From Aminobacter carboxidus (GTDB lineage: Bacteria > Pseudomonadota > Alphaproteobacteria > Rhizobiales > Rhizobiaceae), in NCBI RefSeq assembly GCF_014863355.1, contig NZ_JACZEP010000001.1:372001-436000 (forward strand): a stretch of 64,000 nucleotides of DNA, written 5' to 3'. Below, in pieces: positions 1 to 9,846 of this stretch (position 1 is the first letter of the stretch; each line of letters opens with the position of its first letter). The translations under genes were made by a program, and so were the position numbers. The notes under the pieces are model-generated. The model had not been told where the DNA came from. It did not search any database and saw nothing but the letters and a program-made list of their open reading frames with translations.

Positions 1-2
1 GA

Positions 3-449
3 TCATGGCTTGCCGGTTCCCTTTGGATAGATGACGCCCTTGCGGACGATGACATTGGCGTAGAGCCTTGGCTCGCTGGTGGCAATGATGGTGTGGGCCG
101 CCTTGACGCGGCTGTAGAAGGCATCGCCGGCGAGCGGCACGACCGTGAAGCCGGGCGCGCGATAAGCGCAGACCTCGTCGATTTCGGCATGGACCGTATC
201 GGACACGGCGGGATCGCCCTTGACCGAGGAGCGGAAAATCGCCTGCGGCACAAAATCGTCGAGCGGCAGCACCTGCAGTACGGCGTCCAGCACCGGGATC
301 AGGTCGAGCCCGTCGGCGCGGACGACGCGGCGTCCATGCTCGAGCGCAGGATAGTTGCCGTCGACGATGGCGATCTCGTCGCCATGGCCCATCGCGCGCA
401 ACGTGGACAGCAGGTCCGGCCCAAGCAAGGGAGGGATGTTGATGAGCAC
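3..449 (-). CDS. RbsD/FucU family sugar mutarotase
   Basis: The 148-residue product begins MLINIPPLLGPDLLSTL and carries the early MGHGDEI segment and the later YANVIVRKGV segment typical of RbsD/FucU proteins, cytosolic enzymes that interconvert sugar anomers (ribose pyranase or fucose mutarotase). Length fits the family. The start is GTG at 449, preceded by GAGAGGGG about eight bases upstream. It lies five bases after the TGA start of the upstream ROK gene's stop codon, so the two are co-transcribed. Next to a fructose-type importer it probably acts on an imported sugar. The exact sugar cannot be read from the sequence. Confidence 0.85.
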   Translation of the reverse strand: MLINIPPLLGPDLLSTLRAMGHGDEIAIVDGNYPALEHGRRVVRADGLDLIPVLDAVLQVLPLDDFVPQAIFRSSVKGDPAVSDTVHAEIDEVCAYRAPGFTVVPLAGDAFYSRVKAAHTIIATSEPRLYANVIVRKGVIYPKGTGKP

Positions 450-451
450 GA

Positions 452-1678
452 TCAGACCCCTCTCGACGGTGCGGTCGAGCCGATGAGGAAGCGCTCGGAC
501 AGCGGCAGGCTGGCTCCGCCCATCGCGCGCGCATGGATGCCTACTGTGCCTTCGCGGACAAACGGAATACGCAGGCCCTCGATGTCGATCTTGCCGATCG
601 CTGTTTGCACGGCTTCGACCAGACGGGCACGGATCGCGGGCGGCATCCATCCATCGATAACAGCGCATTCGAAATCGATGACCGAGGCCGACGCCACGAT
701 GGCGTAGGCGAGCGCGTCCGAGGCGGTCGCAATCCAGCTGTCGAGATCGGATCCGAGATCGTGCCATTCCTCGGGCGAGGTCCAGAGATAGGGCGCCTCG
801 ATGCCTCTGGCGTTCAGCGATTTTTCGAGCACGGCGAGTGAGGCGACGTCGATGAGCTGGGTCGGCCTGCCGCCCGGGCCCGGCACCGGCATCGAGCCGA
901 GAGCGCCGGCATTGCCGGTCGGCCCGCTATAGAGCCTGCCGTTGAGCACCACGCCGCCGCCGGCAAAGGCGCCTATGTAGAAATAGACGAAGTCGCGTAA
1001 GCCGCCGATGTCGCCGAACACCAGTTCGGCGCCGCAGGCCGAGGTGGCATCGTTTTGCAGATAAACTGGGAAGGAAAACAGTGCTTGCAAATCGGCACGG
1101 ATGTCGTGGTTGCGCCACTCGTCCATGATTTCGCGCGGCGCGCCCGCCGTGTCGACCCAGTTCCAGAGCTCGAAGGGCATGGCGACACCCAGCCCGGCGA
1201 TCCGCTTGTCCTGATCGCGTGTCAGGCTGGCGCGCATCTGGGCAATGCCGGATCTTACGAATTCGATGGTGTCGCGAGGCGTCGGGTAACCATAGGAGTT
1301 CTGCAACATCGCCCGCGTCTTGCCGAGAAAGTCGATGAGCACCAGCTCGGCGCTGCGCCGGCCGACCTTGAGGCCGATGAAGAGGGCGCCTTCCGGATTC
1401 AGGGCCATGGGAATGGAAGGCTGGCCGATCTTGCCGCGGATCGGCTCCTGGCGCAGCAAAAGCCCCTCGACCTCAAGTTCGCGCATGATGACGGAGACGG
1501 TCTGGGCCGACAGGCCAGTCATCCGTGCGATGTCGGATTTGGCCAACGCGCCACTCTGCCGCACCAGCGACAGCACCAGCCGCTCGTTGTGATCACGCAT
1601 GCCGCTCTGGTTGGTGCCGCGCAACTGCTGGCTTTCCCCAGCCTCTGGCGAGCCGTGCCTTGAACTCCCGGCCTCCAC
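452..1678 (-). CDS. ROK family transcriptional repressor of the sugar transporter
   Basis: The 408-residue protein has an N-terminal winged helix-turn-helix (about residues 25-90, including SDIARMTGLSAQTVSVIMRE) followed by a ROK sugar-sensing fold. ROK repressors bind operator DNA and release it on binding a sugar or phosphosugar. The start is GTG at 1678, with a strong GGGAGG about seven bases upstream. A shorter ATG start at 1600 would cut the conserved GTNQ-GMRDHNERLVL region. It is transcribed divergently from frcB across a 259-base gap holding an inverted repeat, so it is the likely regulator of frcBCA (FrcR-like). The regulatory link is inferred from position. Confidence 0.88.
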   Translation of the reverse strand: MEAGSSRHGSPEAGESQQLRGTNQSGMRDHNERLVLSLVRQSGALAKSDIARMTGLSAQTVSVIMRELEVEGLLLRQEPIRGKIGQPSIPMALNPEGALFIGLKVGRRSAELVLIDFLGKTRAMLQNSYGYPTPRDTIEFVRSGIAQMRASLTRDQDKRIAGLGVAMPFELWNWVDTAGAPREIMDEWRNHDIRADLQALFSFPVYLQNDATSACGAELVFGDIGGLRDFVYFYIGAFAGGGVVLNGRLYSGPTGNAGALGSMPVPGPGGRPTQLIDVASLAVLEKSLNARGIEAPYLWTSPEEWHDLGSDLDSWIATASDALAYAIVASASVIDFECAVIDGWMPPAIRARLVEAVQTAIGKIDIEGLRIPFVREGTVGIHARAMGGASLPLSERFLIGSTAPSRGV

Positions 1679-1783
1679 CGGCTTCCTCCCGTCATTCAGC
1701 GGTCTTCCCAGAAGATCCGTTCAGCGGTTTTCTCTGAAGATCCGCAATTTTCTTTTGGGACAGAATGCGGGTCGACCGCAATC

Positions 1784-1821
1784 CTGTCAATAATAAATAA
1801 GAGTGATTTAATTATTGACAG
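1784..1821. promoter_or_regulatory. Inverted repeat and divergent promoter candidate between ROK gene and frcB
   Basis: CTGTCAATAAT (1784-1794) and ATTATTGACAG (1811-1821) are perfect 11-bp inverted arms with a 16-base spacer. Each arm holds a TTGACA -35 hexamer pointing outward: minus strand 1790-1785 and plus strand 1815-1820. The minus-strand hexamer has CATTCT 17 bases downstream; the plus-strand -10 is unclear. ROK proteins commonly bind inverted repeats, so this is a plausible operator that would occlude both promoters. Confidence 0.6.
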
Positions 1822-1937
1822 ACGATGCCGATTGGTGTTTCGTCAGGGCCGGATACTCGACTGGGAAGAGTGCATGAGTGTCCGGAACGACACCCGCTGA
1901 CCGGGGTCGCATGGTTTGGTTTTGGGAGGAGTACCCG

Positions 1938-2969
1938 ATGAAATTTTCAGTTCTGAAGACGACTGTCTTTGGTGCGGCCGTTGCCGCACTTGCAAGCATT
2001 GCAGCACCTGCATCGGCCGCCGATGTCGGCGCATGCCTGATCACGAAGACCGACACCAATCCCTTCTTCGTCAAGATGAAGGAAGGCGCGACTGCCAAGG
2101 CGACTGAACTCGGCGTGACGCTGAAGAGCTATGCCGGCAAGATCGACGGCGACAGTGAAAGCCAGGTCGCGGCGATCGAGACCTGCATCGCCGATGGCGC
2201 CAAGGGCATCCTGATCACCGCTTCCGACACCAAGGGCATCGTGCCGGCGGTCAAGAAGGCGCGCGACGCAGGCATCCTGGTCATAGCCCTGGACACCCCG
2301 CTCGAGCCGGCCGATTCGGCCGACGCCACCTTCGCCACCGACAATTTGCTTGCCGGCAAGCTGATCGGCCAGTGGGCTGCAGCGACCCTTGGTGACAAGG
2401 CCAAGGACGCCAAGATTGCCTTCCTCGACCTGACGCCGTCGCAACCGACGGTCGACGTGCTGCGTGACCAGGGCTTCATGATGGGCTTCGGCATCGACGT
2501 GAAGGATGCCAACAAGATCGGCGACGAGGACGATGCGCGCATCGTCGGCCATGACGTCACCAACGGCAATGAAGAAGGTGGCCGCAAGGCGATGGAGAAC
2601 CTGCTCCAGAAGGATCCCGGCATCACCGTCGTGCACACCATCAACGAGCCTGCCGCTGCCGGCGCCTATGAGGCGCTCAAGGCTGTCGGCATGGAGAAGA
2701 ACGTGCTCATCGTTTCCGTCGACGGCGGCTGCCCGGGCGTCAAGAATGTCCAGGACGGCGTCATCGGCGCAACCTCGCAGCAATACCCGCTGATGATGGC
2801 GGCACTCGGCATCGAGGCGATCAAGAAGTTCGCCGATAGCGGCGAGAAGCCCAAGCCGACGGAAGGCAAGGACTTCTTCGACACCGGCGTTTCGCTGGTG
2901 ACCGACAAGCCGGCCACGGGTGTGGAATCGATCGACGTCAAGACCGGCCTGGAAAAGTGCTGGGGTTGA
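1938..2969 (+). CDS. frcB: Fructose ABC transporter substrate-binding protein FrcB
   Basis: The 343-residue periplasmic protein belongs to the Peripla_BP_4/RbsB family. Residues 1-24 form a signal peptide ending ASAAD. The segments [29 protein letters not shown] and [10 protein letters not shown] agree with my recollection of Sinorhizobium meliloti FrcB, which binds fructose and also ribose and mannose. The start is ATG at 1938, with GGGAGGA at 1924-1930. An earlier in-frame start at 1878 would put extra residues before the signal peptide. It is first in frcBCA and divergent from the ROK repressor. Confidence 0.9.
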   Translation: MKFSVLKTTVFGAAVAALASIAAPASAADVGACLITKTDTNPFFVKMKEGATAKATELGVTLKSYAGKIDGDSESQVAAIETCIADGAKGILITASDTKGIVPAVKKARDAGILVIALDTPLEPADSADATFATDNLLAGKLIGQWAAATLGDKAKDAKIAFLDLTPSQPTVDVLRDQGFMMGFGIDVKDANKIGDEDDARIVGHDVTNGNEEGGRKAMENLLQKDPGITVVHTINEPAAAGAYEALKAVGMEKNVLIVSVDGGCPGVKNVQDGVIGATSQQYPLMMAALGIEAIKKFADSGEKPKPTEGKDFFDTGVSLVTDKPATGVESIDVKTGLEKCWG

Positions 2970-3004
2970 TCTGACCGCCTGACGGCGTGACACTCCTTGC
3001 AGAC

Positions 3005-3030
3005 GAAGGGCGGCCCCTTGGTCGCCCTTC
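3005..3030 (+). promoter_or_regulatory. Intercistronic hairpin between frcB and frcC
   Basis: GAAGGGCG (3005-3012) pairs with CGCCCTTC (3023-3030) around a 10-base loop, in the 102-base gap after frcB. There is no T-run. Hairpins placed like this after a binding-protein gene often protect the upstream message or partly terminate, giving more binding protein than membrane parts. The role here is inferred. Confidence 0.55.
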
Positions 3031-3071
3031 CTACAAGGGGGATGTGAAATCCCTGATGGGAGGAAATCGAC

Positions 3072-4154
3072 ATGACTGACGCTTCGGCAGATGCCAGGCG
3101 GCCGCAGGAGTTCGAGAAGGTTCTCTCGGCCAGCGACACCTCAGTGGCTAGCTTCGACACGCATACGCGGTCTCCAATCGAGAAGATCCAGCATTTCCTG
3201 CATTCCAATCCGGCCGCGGTGCCGCTGATCGTGCTGGTTGTCTCGGTCGCGCTTTTCGGCGTGATCATCGGCGGCAAGTTCTTCTCGGCCTTCTCGATGA
3301 CGCTGATCCTGCAGCAAGTGGCCATCACTGGCATCATCGGCGCGGCCCAGACCCTGGTCATCCTGACCGCCGGCATCGACCTTTCGGTCGGCGCCATCAT
3401 GGTGCTGTCGTCGGTGGTGATGGGACAGTTCACGTTCCGCTATGGTCTGCCGCCGTCGCTCGCGGTCGTTTGCGGGTTCGCCGTCGGCGCGTTGTGTGGC
3501 TGGATCAACGGTGTGCTGGTCTCCTACATGAAGCTGCCACCTTTCATCGTCACGCTCGGCACGTGGCAGATCGTGCTGGCGACGAATTTCCTCTATTCGG
3601 CCAACGAGACGATCCGTTCCCAGGATATCGAGGCGCAGGCACCGATCCTGAAATTCTTCGGCGAGAACTTCCGTCTCGGCAATGCTGTGTTCACCTATGG
3701 CGTCGTCGCCATGGTGCTGCTCGTGGCGGTCCTGTGGTACATCCTGAACCACACCGCCTGGGGCCGGCATGTCTACGCCATCGGTGACGATCCCGAGGCG
3801 GCCCAGCTTTCCGGCGTGCGCGTAAGCAGGGTGCTGATCTCAGTCTATGTCATCTCGGGCCTGATCTGCGCTCTCGGTGGATGGATGCTGATCGGGCGCA
3901 TCGGCTCGGTGTCGCCGACGGCCGGCCAGTTCGCCAACATCGAATCCATTACCGCGGTGGTGATCGGCGGTATCTCGCTGTTCGGCGGACGTGGCTCGAT
4001 CCTCGGCATGCTGTTTGGCGCGCTGATCGTCGGCGTCTTCCAGCTTGGCCTCCGCCTCATCGGCACCGATCCGCAGTGGACCTATCTGCTGATCGGCACC
4101 CTCATCATCATCGCGGTCGCAATCGACCAGTGGATCAGAAAGGTTGCAGGCTGA
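3072..4154 (+). CDS. frcC: Fructose ABC transporter permease FrcC
   Basis: The 360-residue inner-membrane permease belongs to the BPD_transp_2 (RbsC) family. About 50 polar residues precede the first membrane segment (around residues 50-75). The AGIDLSVGAIMVLSSVV region and the C-terminal FGGRGSILGMLFGALIVGV segment are typical. It forms the channel for the sugar bound by FrcB. The start is ATG at 3072, with GGGAGGA about six bases upstream. Its TGA shares one base with the frcA start, so the two are translationally coupled. The 360-residue length equals what I recall for S. meliloti FrcC. Confidence 0.9.
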   Translation: MTDASADARRPQEFEKVLSASDTSVASFDTHTRSPIEKIQHFLHSNPAAVPLIVLVVSVALFGVIIGGKFFSAFSMTLILQQVAITGIIGAAQTLVILTAGIDLSVGAIMVLSSVVMGQFTFRYGLPPSLAVVCGFAVGALCGWINGVLVSYMKLPPFIVTLGTWQIVLATNFLYSANETIRSQDIEAQAPILKFFGENFRLGNAVFTYGVVAMVLLVAVLWYILNHTAWGRHVYAIGDDPEAAQLSGVRVSRVLISVYVISGLICALGGWMLIGRIGSVSPTAGQFANIESITAVVIGGISLFGGRGSILGMLFGALIVGVFQLGLRLIGTDPQWTYLLIGTLIIIAVAIDQWIRKVAG

Positions 4155-4936
4155 TGGCTACCGAACCTCTTCTCACCGCGCGCGGTCTGGTCAAGCGATA
4201 TGGCCGCGTCACCGCCCTCGATCAGGCCGATTTCGACCTCTATCCGGGCGAAATCCTGGCTGTGATCGGCGACAACGGCGCCGGCAAGTCGTCGCTCATC
4301 AAGGCGATTTCGGGAGCCATCACCCCTGACGAAGGCGAAATCCGCCTCGAAGGCAAGGTGGTGAACTTCAAGGCGCCGATGGAGGCACGCGACGCCGGCA
4401 TCGAGACTGTCTACCAGAACCTCGCTCTGTCGCCGGCGCTGTCGATCGCCGACAACATGTTCCTCGGCCGCGAAATCCGGAAGCCCGGCATCATGGGCAA
4501 CTGGTTCCGCATGCTCGACCGGGGCGCAATGGAGAGGCGGGCCCGCGAAAAGCTGACCGAACTTGGCCTGATGACCATCCAGAACATCAGCCAGGCGGTC
4601 GAGACCCTCTCGGGCGGCCAGCGACAGGGCGTGGCGGTGGCGCGTGCCGCGGCGTTCGGCTCGAAGGTCGTGATCATGGACGAGCCGACGGCGGCACTTG
4701 GTGTCAAGGAATCGCGTCGCGTGCTCGAACTGATCCTCGACGTGAAGCGCCGTGGCCTGCCGATCGTGCTGATCTCGCACAACATGCCGCATGTCTTCGA
4801 GGTCGCCGACCGGATCCATATCCACCGCCTCGGCCGCAGGCTGACGGTCATCGATCCGAAGGAATACACCATGTCGGATGCAGTGGCCTTCATGACCGGA
4901 GCCAAGGCACCGCCGGAGGCTGCAATCGCTGCATGA
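4154..4936 (+). CDS. frcA: Fructose ABC transporter ATP-binding protein FrcA
   Basis: This 260-residue ABC ATPase has one nucleotide-binding domain: Walker A GDNGAGKSS (about residues 38-46), signature LSGGQRQGVAVARA and Walker B VVIMDEPTAALG. Most rhizobial sugar importers of this class use a double-length ATPase of about 500 residues; the single-domain form is the known FrcA type and would act as a homodimer. The ATG at 4154 overlaps the frcC stop by one base. No kinase gene of frcK type follows; a terminator and then glgP come next. Confidence 0.9.
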   Translation: MATEPLLTARGLVKRYGRVTALDQADFDLYPGEILAVIGDNGAGKSSLIKAISGAITPDEGEIRLEGKVVNFKAPMEARDAGIETVYQNLALSPALSIADNMFLGREIRKPGIMGNWFRMLDRGAMERRAREKLTELGLMTIQNISQAVETLSGGQRQGVAVARAAAFGSKVVIMDEPTAALGVKESRRVLELILDVKRRGLPIVLISHNMPHVFEVADRIHIHRLGRRLTVIDPKEYTMSDAVAFMTGAKAPPEAAIAA

Positions 4937-4950
4937 CCGGCCGGCACAAC

Positions 4951-4990
4951 TTAAGTCTCCGCGTCGCCGGATGTTGACGCGGAGATTTAA
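4951..4990 (+). terminator. Terminator after frcBCA
   Basis: TCTCCGCGTC (4956-4965) and GACGCGGAGA (4976-4985) form a perfect 10-bp stem that extends through A-T pairs to 4951 and 4990. It sits 14 bases after the frcA stop and ends in ATTTAAAT, a short T-run. It separates the transporter operon from the glg operon. Confidence 0.7.
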
Positions 4991-5065
4991 ATCGATTGAG
5001 ATCGCATTTGGAATGGCTAACATGAGTACGGGAGGACTGGTGTCGGCAAGGGAGGTAAGTGAACG

Positions 5066-7561
5066 GTGGCCGAACAACATGCGAGAGGCGAGATGACCCG
5101 CGCAGTGACCCCGAAAATCCCCAAGCCACCCCTTGGCGACACGAGCCCCGAGGCACTGGCTGCCGAAATCCTGAGTGCGCTGAAGTACCGGCTCGGCAAG
5201 GACGCCACGGTAGCCACTGACCATGATTGGCTGACCGCATCGATCAAGGTGGTGCGCGACCGCATCGTCGACGAGTGGATCTCCTCGACCAAGGAGGCCT
5301 ACGACCAGAGCGCCAAGCGGGTTTATTACCTCTCGCTGGAGTTCCTGATCGGCCGGCTGATGCGCGATGCCTTCTCCAATCTCGGCCTGATGGACGCGAT
5401 GCGTGAAGCGCTTGCCTCGCTCGGCGTCGAGTTCGATATCATTGCCAAGCTGGAGCCTGATGCAGCACTCGGCAATGGCGGTCTCGGCCGGCTCGCCGCC
5501 TGCTTCATGGAAAGCATGGCGACCGTCGACATTCCGGCCCACGGCTACGGCATCCGCTATGCCAACGGCATGTTCCGCCAGGAAATCCATGACGGCTGGC
5601 AGGTCGAACTACCCGAAACCTGGCTCGAACACGGCAATCCCTGGGAATTCGAGCGCCGCGAGCGCGCTTTCGAGGTCGGCTTCGGCGGTTCCGTCGAATC
5701 CGTCACTGCGCCGGATGGCCGGCTTGAACGGCATGTCTGGAAACCCACCGACCGCGTGCTGGCCGTCGCCTACGACACCCCGGTGGTCGGCTGGCGTGGC
5801 GCGCGGGTCAATACGCTGCGGCTGTGGTCGGGCATGCCGCTCGACCCGATCCTGCTCGACAAGTTCAATGCCGGCGACCACATCGGTGCGCTTGCCGAAA
5901 GCAACAAGGCCGATGCGCTGTCGCGGGTGCTTTACCCCGCCGACTCCCACAAGGCCGGCCAGGAACTGCGGCTGCGGCAGGAATACTTCTTCTCGACTGC
6001 CTCGCTGCAGGACATCCTGCAGCGCCACATCAGCAAATATGGCGATCTGCAGTCATTGCCCGACAAGGCGGCGATCCACCTCAACGATACTCATCCCGCA
6101 GTCGCCGTTCCCGAACTGATGCGCCTGCTGATGGACGTCCATGGCATGGACTTCGACACGTCCTGGGACATCACCAAGCGGACCTTTGCCTATACCAACC
6201 ACACGCTGCTACCCGAGGCGCTTGAAAGCTGGCCGGTGCCGCTGTTCGAGCGGCTTTTGCCGCGCCACATGCAGATCGTCTATGCGATCAACGCCGAAGT
6301 GCTGCTGGAGGCCCGGGGAACCGGGCGTTTCAGCGGTGAGCAGATCAGCCGCATTTCGCTGATCCAGGAAAATGGCGAGCGCCGCGTTCGCATGGGCAAT
6401 CTTGCCTTTGCCGGTTCGCACAGCGTCAACGGCGTCTCGGCGCTGCATACCGAGCTGATGAAGGAAACGGTATTTGCCGACCTGCACAGCCTCTATCCCG
6501 ACCGCATCAACAACAAGACCAACGGCATCACGCCGCGGCGCTGGCTGATCCAGTGCAATCCTGGTTTGACCGGCCTGGCGCGCGAAGCCATCGGCGACCG
6601 CTTCCTCGACGACATCGAGGCGATCCGCGAGCTCGACGGTTTTGCCGGCGATGCCGCGTTCCGCGACAAGTTCGCTGCCGTCAAGCGCGCCAACAAGGTG
6701 CGGCTGTCGAACCTCGTGGCCGAGCGGCTGGGCATCAAGGTCGATCCGTCGGCGCTGTTCGACATCCAGATCAAGCGCATCCACGAATACAAGCGCCAGC
6801 TTCTGAACATCATCGAGGCGGTGGCGCTCTACGACCAGATTCGCTCGCACCCCGAACGCGAATGGATGCCGCGGGTGAAGTTCTTCGGCGGCAAGGCCGC
6901 ACCCAGCTACCACAACGCCAAGCTGATCATCAAACTGGCCAACGACGTCGCCAGGGTGATCAACAGTGATCCCTCCGTGCGCGGGCTGCTGAAGGTCGTC
7001 TTCATTCCCAACTACAATGTCAGCGCGGCCGAAATCCTGATGCCGGCAGCCGACCTTTCGGAACAGATTTCGACGGCAGGCATGGAAGCGTCGGGCACTG
7101 GCAATATGAAGTTCGCGCTCAACGGTGCACTCACCATCGGCACGCTCGACGGCGCCAATGTCGAGATCAAGGAACATGTCGGCGACGACAACATCTTCAT
7201 CTTCGGCCTGACCACCGCAGAGGTCGAGCAGCGTCGCAGCGGCGGTTATCAGCCTGCTGCGGTGATCGACGGCTCACCCGAGCTCAAGCAGGCGGTGGCC
7301 GCGATTTCCTCAGGCGTGTTTTCGCCCGACGATCCCGGCCGGTATCGCGAACTGATGGACGGGCTGTATCAGCACGACTGGTTCATGGTCGCCGCCGATT
7401 TCGATTCTTATGCCGCAGCGCAGCGGCGGGTTGACGATGTCTGGCGCGACAGTCCGGACTGGTACGCGCGTGCCATTCGCAATGTGGCACGCGTCGGCTG
7501 GTTCTCTTCCGACCGCACCATCCGCCAATATGCCAAAGAAATCTGGAACGTACCGGCCTGA
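5066..7561 (+). CDS. glgP: Glycogen phosphorylase
   Basis: The 831-residue family GT35 enzyme releases glucose-1-phosphate from the non-reducing ends of glycogen in the cytosol. The PLP site EASGTGNMKFALNG is intact, with the cofactor lysine at about K682. The N-terminal YYLSLEFLIGRLMRD and GNGGLGRLAACFMESMAT segments are also diagnostic. The start is GTG at 5066, with GGAGGT nine bases upstream. Length matches the family (about 815-830). It is first in the glycogen operon, and the promoter should lie in 4991-5050. Glucose-1-phosphate made here can feed the pgm product encoded downstream. Confidence 0.95.
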   Translation: MAEQHARGEMTRAVTPKIPKPPLGDTSPEALAAEILSALKYRLGKDATVATDHDWLTASIKVVRDRIVDEWISSTKEAYDQSAKRVYYLSLEFLIGRLMRDAFSNLGLMDAMREALASLGVEFDIIAKLEPDAALGNGGLGRLAACFMESMATVDIPAHGYGIRYANGMFRQEIHDGWQVELPETWLEHGNPWEFERRERAFEVGFGGSVESVTAPDGRLERHVWKPTDRVLAVAYDTPVVGWRGARVNTLRLWSGMPLDPILLDKFNAGDHIGALAESNKADALSRVLYPADSHKAGQELRLRQEYFFSTASLQDILQRHISKYGDLQSLPDKAAIHLNDTHPAVAVPELMRLLMDVHGMDFDTSWDITKRTFAYTNHTLLPEALESWPVPLFERLLPRHMQIVYAINAEVLLEARGTGRFSGEQISRISLIQENGERRVRMGNLAFAGSHSVNGVSALHTELMKETVFADLHSLYPDRINNKTNGITPRRWLIQCNPGLTGLAREAIGDRFLDDIEAIRELDGFAGDAAFRDKFAAVKRANKVRLSNLVAERLGIKVDPSALFDIQIKRIHEYKRQLLNIIEAVALYDQIRSHPEREWMPRVKFFGGKAAPSYHNAKLIIKLANDVARVINSDPSVRGLLKVVFIPNYNVSAAEILMPAADLSEQISTAGMEASGTGNMKFALNGALTIGTLDGANVEIKEHVGDDNIFIFGLTTAEVEQRRSGGYQPAAVIDGSPELKQAVAAISSGVFSPDDPGRYRELMDGLYQHDWFMVAADFDSYAAAQRRVDDVWRDSPDWYARAIRNVARVGWFSSDRTIRQYAKEIWNVPA

Positions 7562-7615
7562 TGTGATTGCATGAACTGACCTCGCCAAAGCAACCCTGGG
7601 AGGGGACACCGAAAC

Positions 7616-9832
7616 ATGCTGAAGCCCGGCGCGGCCGCCGAAACGAAACCGGAGCTCGACAGAGCCACGGATGGCGATATCGAGGCGATCGCGAATGGCA
7701 CACATGGCGATCCGTTCGCGGTGCTGGGGCTCCAGCAGTCGGGCAAGGGCTTCCTAGCGCGTTGCTTCGTGCCGCATGCCGAGACGGTGACCGCCCATAC
7801 GCTTGAGGGAAAGGTTTGCGGCGAGCTTGTGCGCCGCAACGATAACGGCTTCTTCGAAGGCAAGCTCACCATCCGCAAGCGCCAGCCGCTACGCTACCAT
7901 GCCCGCAATTCAGGCGGCGAGTGGTGGCTCACCGACCCTTACAGCTTCGGCCCGGTGCTAGGGCCGATGGACGACTACTTCATTGGGGAAGGCTCGCATC
8001 TCCGGCTGTTCGACAAGATGGGTGCGCATCTGATTTCGCACGAGGGCGTCGATGGCGTCCATTTCGCGGTCTGGGCGCCCAATGCGCATCGCGTCTCGGT
8101 GGTTGGTGATTTCAACGACTGGGACGGCCGCCGCCACCCGATGCGGCTGCGCCAGGATACCGGTATCTGGGAAATCTTCGTGCCGGATATCGGTCCGGGT
8201 CGCCCCTACAAATTCGAACTGATCGGCGCCCGCGGCGTACGCCTGCCGCTCAAGGCCGACCCCTATGCCATCCGCTCGGAATTCAGGCCGGCGACGGCAT
8301 CGGTCACCGACCGGCCGCCGGCTCGTGAATGGGGCGACGACAAGCATCGCGCGCATTGGCGAGCCGCCGACCATCGGCGCGAACCGATCAGCATCTACGA
8401 GGTGCATGCCGGTTCATGGCAATTGCGCGACGATGGCACCTTCCTGTCGTGGGATGAAATGGCCGACCGGCTGATCCCCTACACGGCGGAGATGGGCTTC
8501 ACCCATATCGAGTTCCTGCCGATCTCCGAGCATCCGTACGATCCGTCCTGGGGTTATCAGACGACCGGGCTTTATGCGCCGTCGGCCCGGTTCGGCGACC
8601 CCGATGGTTTCGCTAGATTTGTCGACGGGGCTCACCGGGCCGGCATCAGCGTGATCCTCGATTGGGTGCCAGCGCATTTTCCTGTCGACGAGCATGGGCT
8701 TGCGCATTTCGACGGCACGGCACTTTACGAACATGCCGACCCGCGCCAGGGTTTCCACCCCGACTGGAACACCGCGATCTACAATTTCGGCCGGCGCGAG
8801 GTCGTGTCCTTCCTCGTCAACAACGCGCTGTTTTGGGCCGAGAAGTACCATGTCGATGGCCTGCGCGTGGATGCGGTGGCGTCGATGCTCTACCTCGACT
8901 ACTCGCGCAAGGAAGGCGAGTGGATCCCTAACGAGTTCGGCGGCCGCGAGAACCTGGAGTCGGTGCGTTTCCTGCAGAAGATGAATGCTGCCGTCTATGG
9001 AGCGCATCCCGGCGTGATGACGATCGCCGAGGAATCGACCTCGTGGCCCAAGGTGTCGCAGCCGGTGCATGAGGGCGGGCTCGGTTTCGGCTTCAAGTGG
9101 AACATGGGCTTCATGCACGACACGCTGGAGTACTTGGCCAAGGAGCCGGTCCACCGCAAGCATCACCACGGCGAGATAACCTTCGGGTTGCTCTACGCCT
9201 TCAGCGAGAATTTCGTCCTGCCGCTGTCGCATGACGAGGTGGTGCACGGCAAAGGCACGCTGCTCGGCAAGATGCCCGGCGACGACTGGCAGAAGTTTGC
9301 GACGCTGCGCGCCTATTACGGCTTCATGTGGGGCTACCCTGGCAAGAAGCTGCTGTTCATGGGCCAGGAGTTCGCCCAGCGTTCGGAATGGAGTGAGGCG
9401 AGGGCTCTGGACTGGAACCTGCTCGACTATGCCCCGCATCGTGGTGTCAAACAGTTGGTGCGCGACCTCAACTATCTCTACCGCTCACGCCCGGCTCTGC
9501 ATGCACGCGACTGCGAGCCGGAAGGCTTCGAGTGGCTGATCGCCGACGATGCGGCGAATTCGGTCTTTGCCTGGCAACGCAAGGCACCTGGCGGCGCGCC
9601 GATCGCAGTCATTTCAAGCTTCACGCCGGTTCTGCGCGACAATTACCGCGTGCCGTTGCCGCAAGCCGGCACCTGGCGGGAAATCTTCAACTCCGACGCG
9701 CTCGAATATGGCGGGTCGGGCAAGGGCAACAGCGGCGTGGTCACCGCACGGCCGACGGATGGAGGAGGAGCAGCAGCGACGCTGCTTCTGCCGCCGCTGG
9801 CGACGATCATGCTTGAGTTTGTGGCGGACTGA
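7616..9832 (+). CDS. glgB: 1,4-alpha-glucan branching enzyme
   Basis: This 738-residue GH13_9 enzyme adds alpha-1,6 branches to glycogen. An N-terminal branching-enzyme module and a CBM48 module (about residues 130-220, [19 protein letters not shown]) precede the catalytic barrel. The catalytic residues are visible: nucleophile D419 in [11 protein letters not shown], acid/base E472 in IAEEST and stabilising D540 in [10 protein letters not shown]. Their spacing equals that of E. coli GlgB (D405, E458, D526). The ATG at 7616 follows GGGAGGGG. It lies 54 bases after glgP. Confidence 0.95.
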   Translation: MLKPGAAAETKPELDRATDGDIEAIANGTHGDPFAVLGLQQSGKGFLARCFVPHAETVTAHTLEGKVCGELVRRNDNGFFEGKLTIRKRQPLRYHARNSGGEWWLTDPYSFGPVLGPMDDYFIGEGSHLRLFDKMGAHLISHEGVDGVHFAVWAPNAHRVSVVGDFNDWDGRRHPMRLRQDTGIWEIFVPDIGPGRPYKFELIGARGVRLPLKADPYAIRSEFRPATASVTDRPPAREWGDDKHRAHWRAADHRREPISIYEVHAGSWQLRDDGTFLSWDEMADRLIPYTAEMGFTHIEFLPISEHPYDPSWGYQTTGLYAPSARFGDPDGFARFVDGAHRAGISVILDWVPAHFPVDEHGLAHFDGTALYEHADPRQGFHPDWNTAIYNFGRREVVSFLVNNALFWAEKYHVDGLRVDAVASMLYLDYSRKEGEWIPNEFGGRENLESVRFLQKMNAAVYGAHPGVMTIAEESTSWPKVSQPVHEGGLGFGFKWNMGFMHDTLEYLAKEPVHRKHHHGEITFGLLYAFSENFVLPLSHDEVVHGKGTLLGKMPGDDWQKFATLRAYYGFMWGYPGKKLLFMGQEFAQRSEWSEARALDWNLLDYAPHRGVKQLVRDLNYLYRSRPALHARDCEPEGFEWLIADDAANSVFAWQRKAPGGAPIAVISSFTPVLRDNYRVPLPQAGTWREIFNSDALEYGGSGKGNSGVVTARPTDGGGAAATLLLPPLATIMLEFVAD

Positions 9833-9846
9833 GCAGGGAGGATGGC

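Noticed and set aside
4082-5590. A 502-codon minus-strand open frame across frcA and glgP
   Set aside because: It crosses two genes and a terminator on the other strand and has the composition of an antisense shadow.
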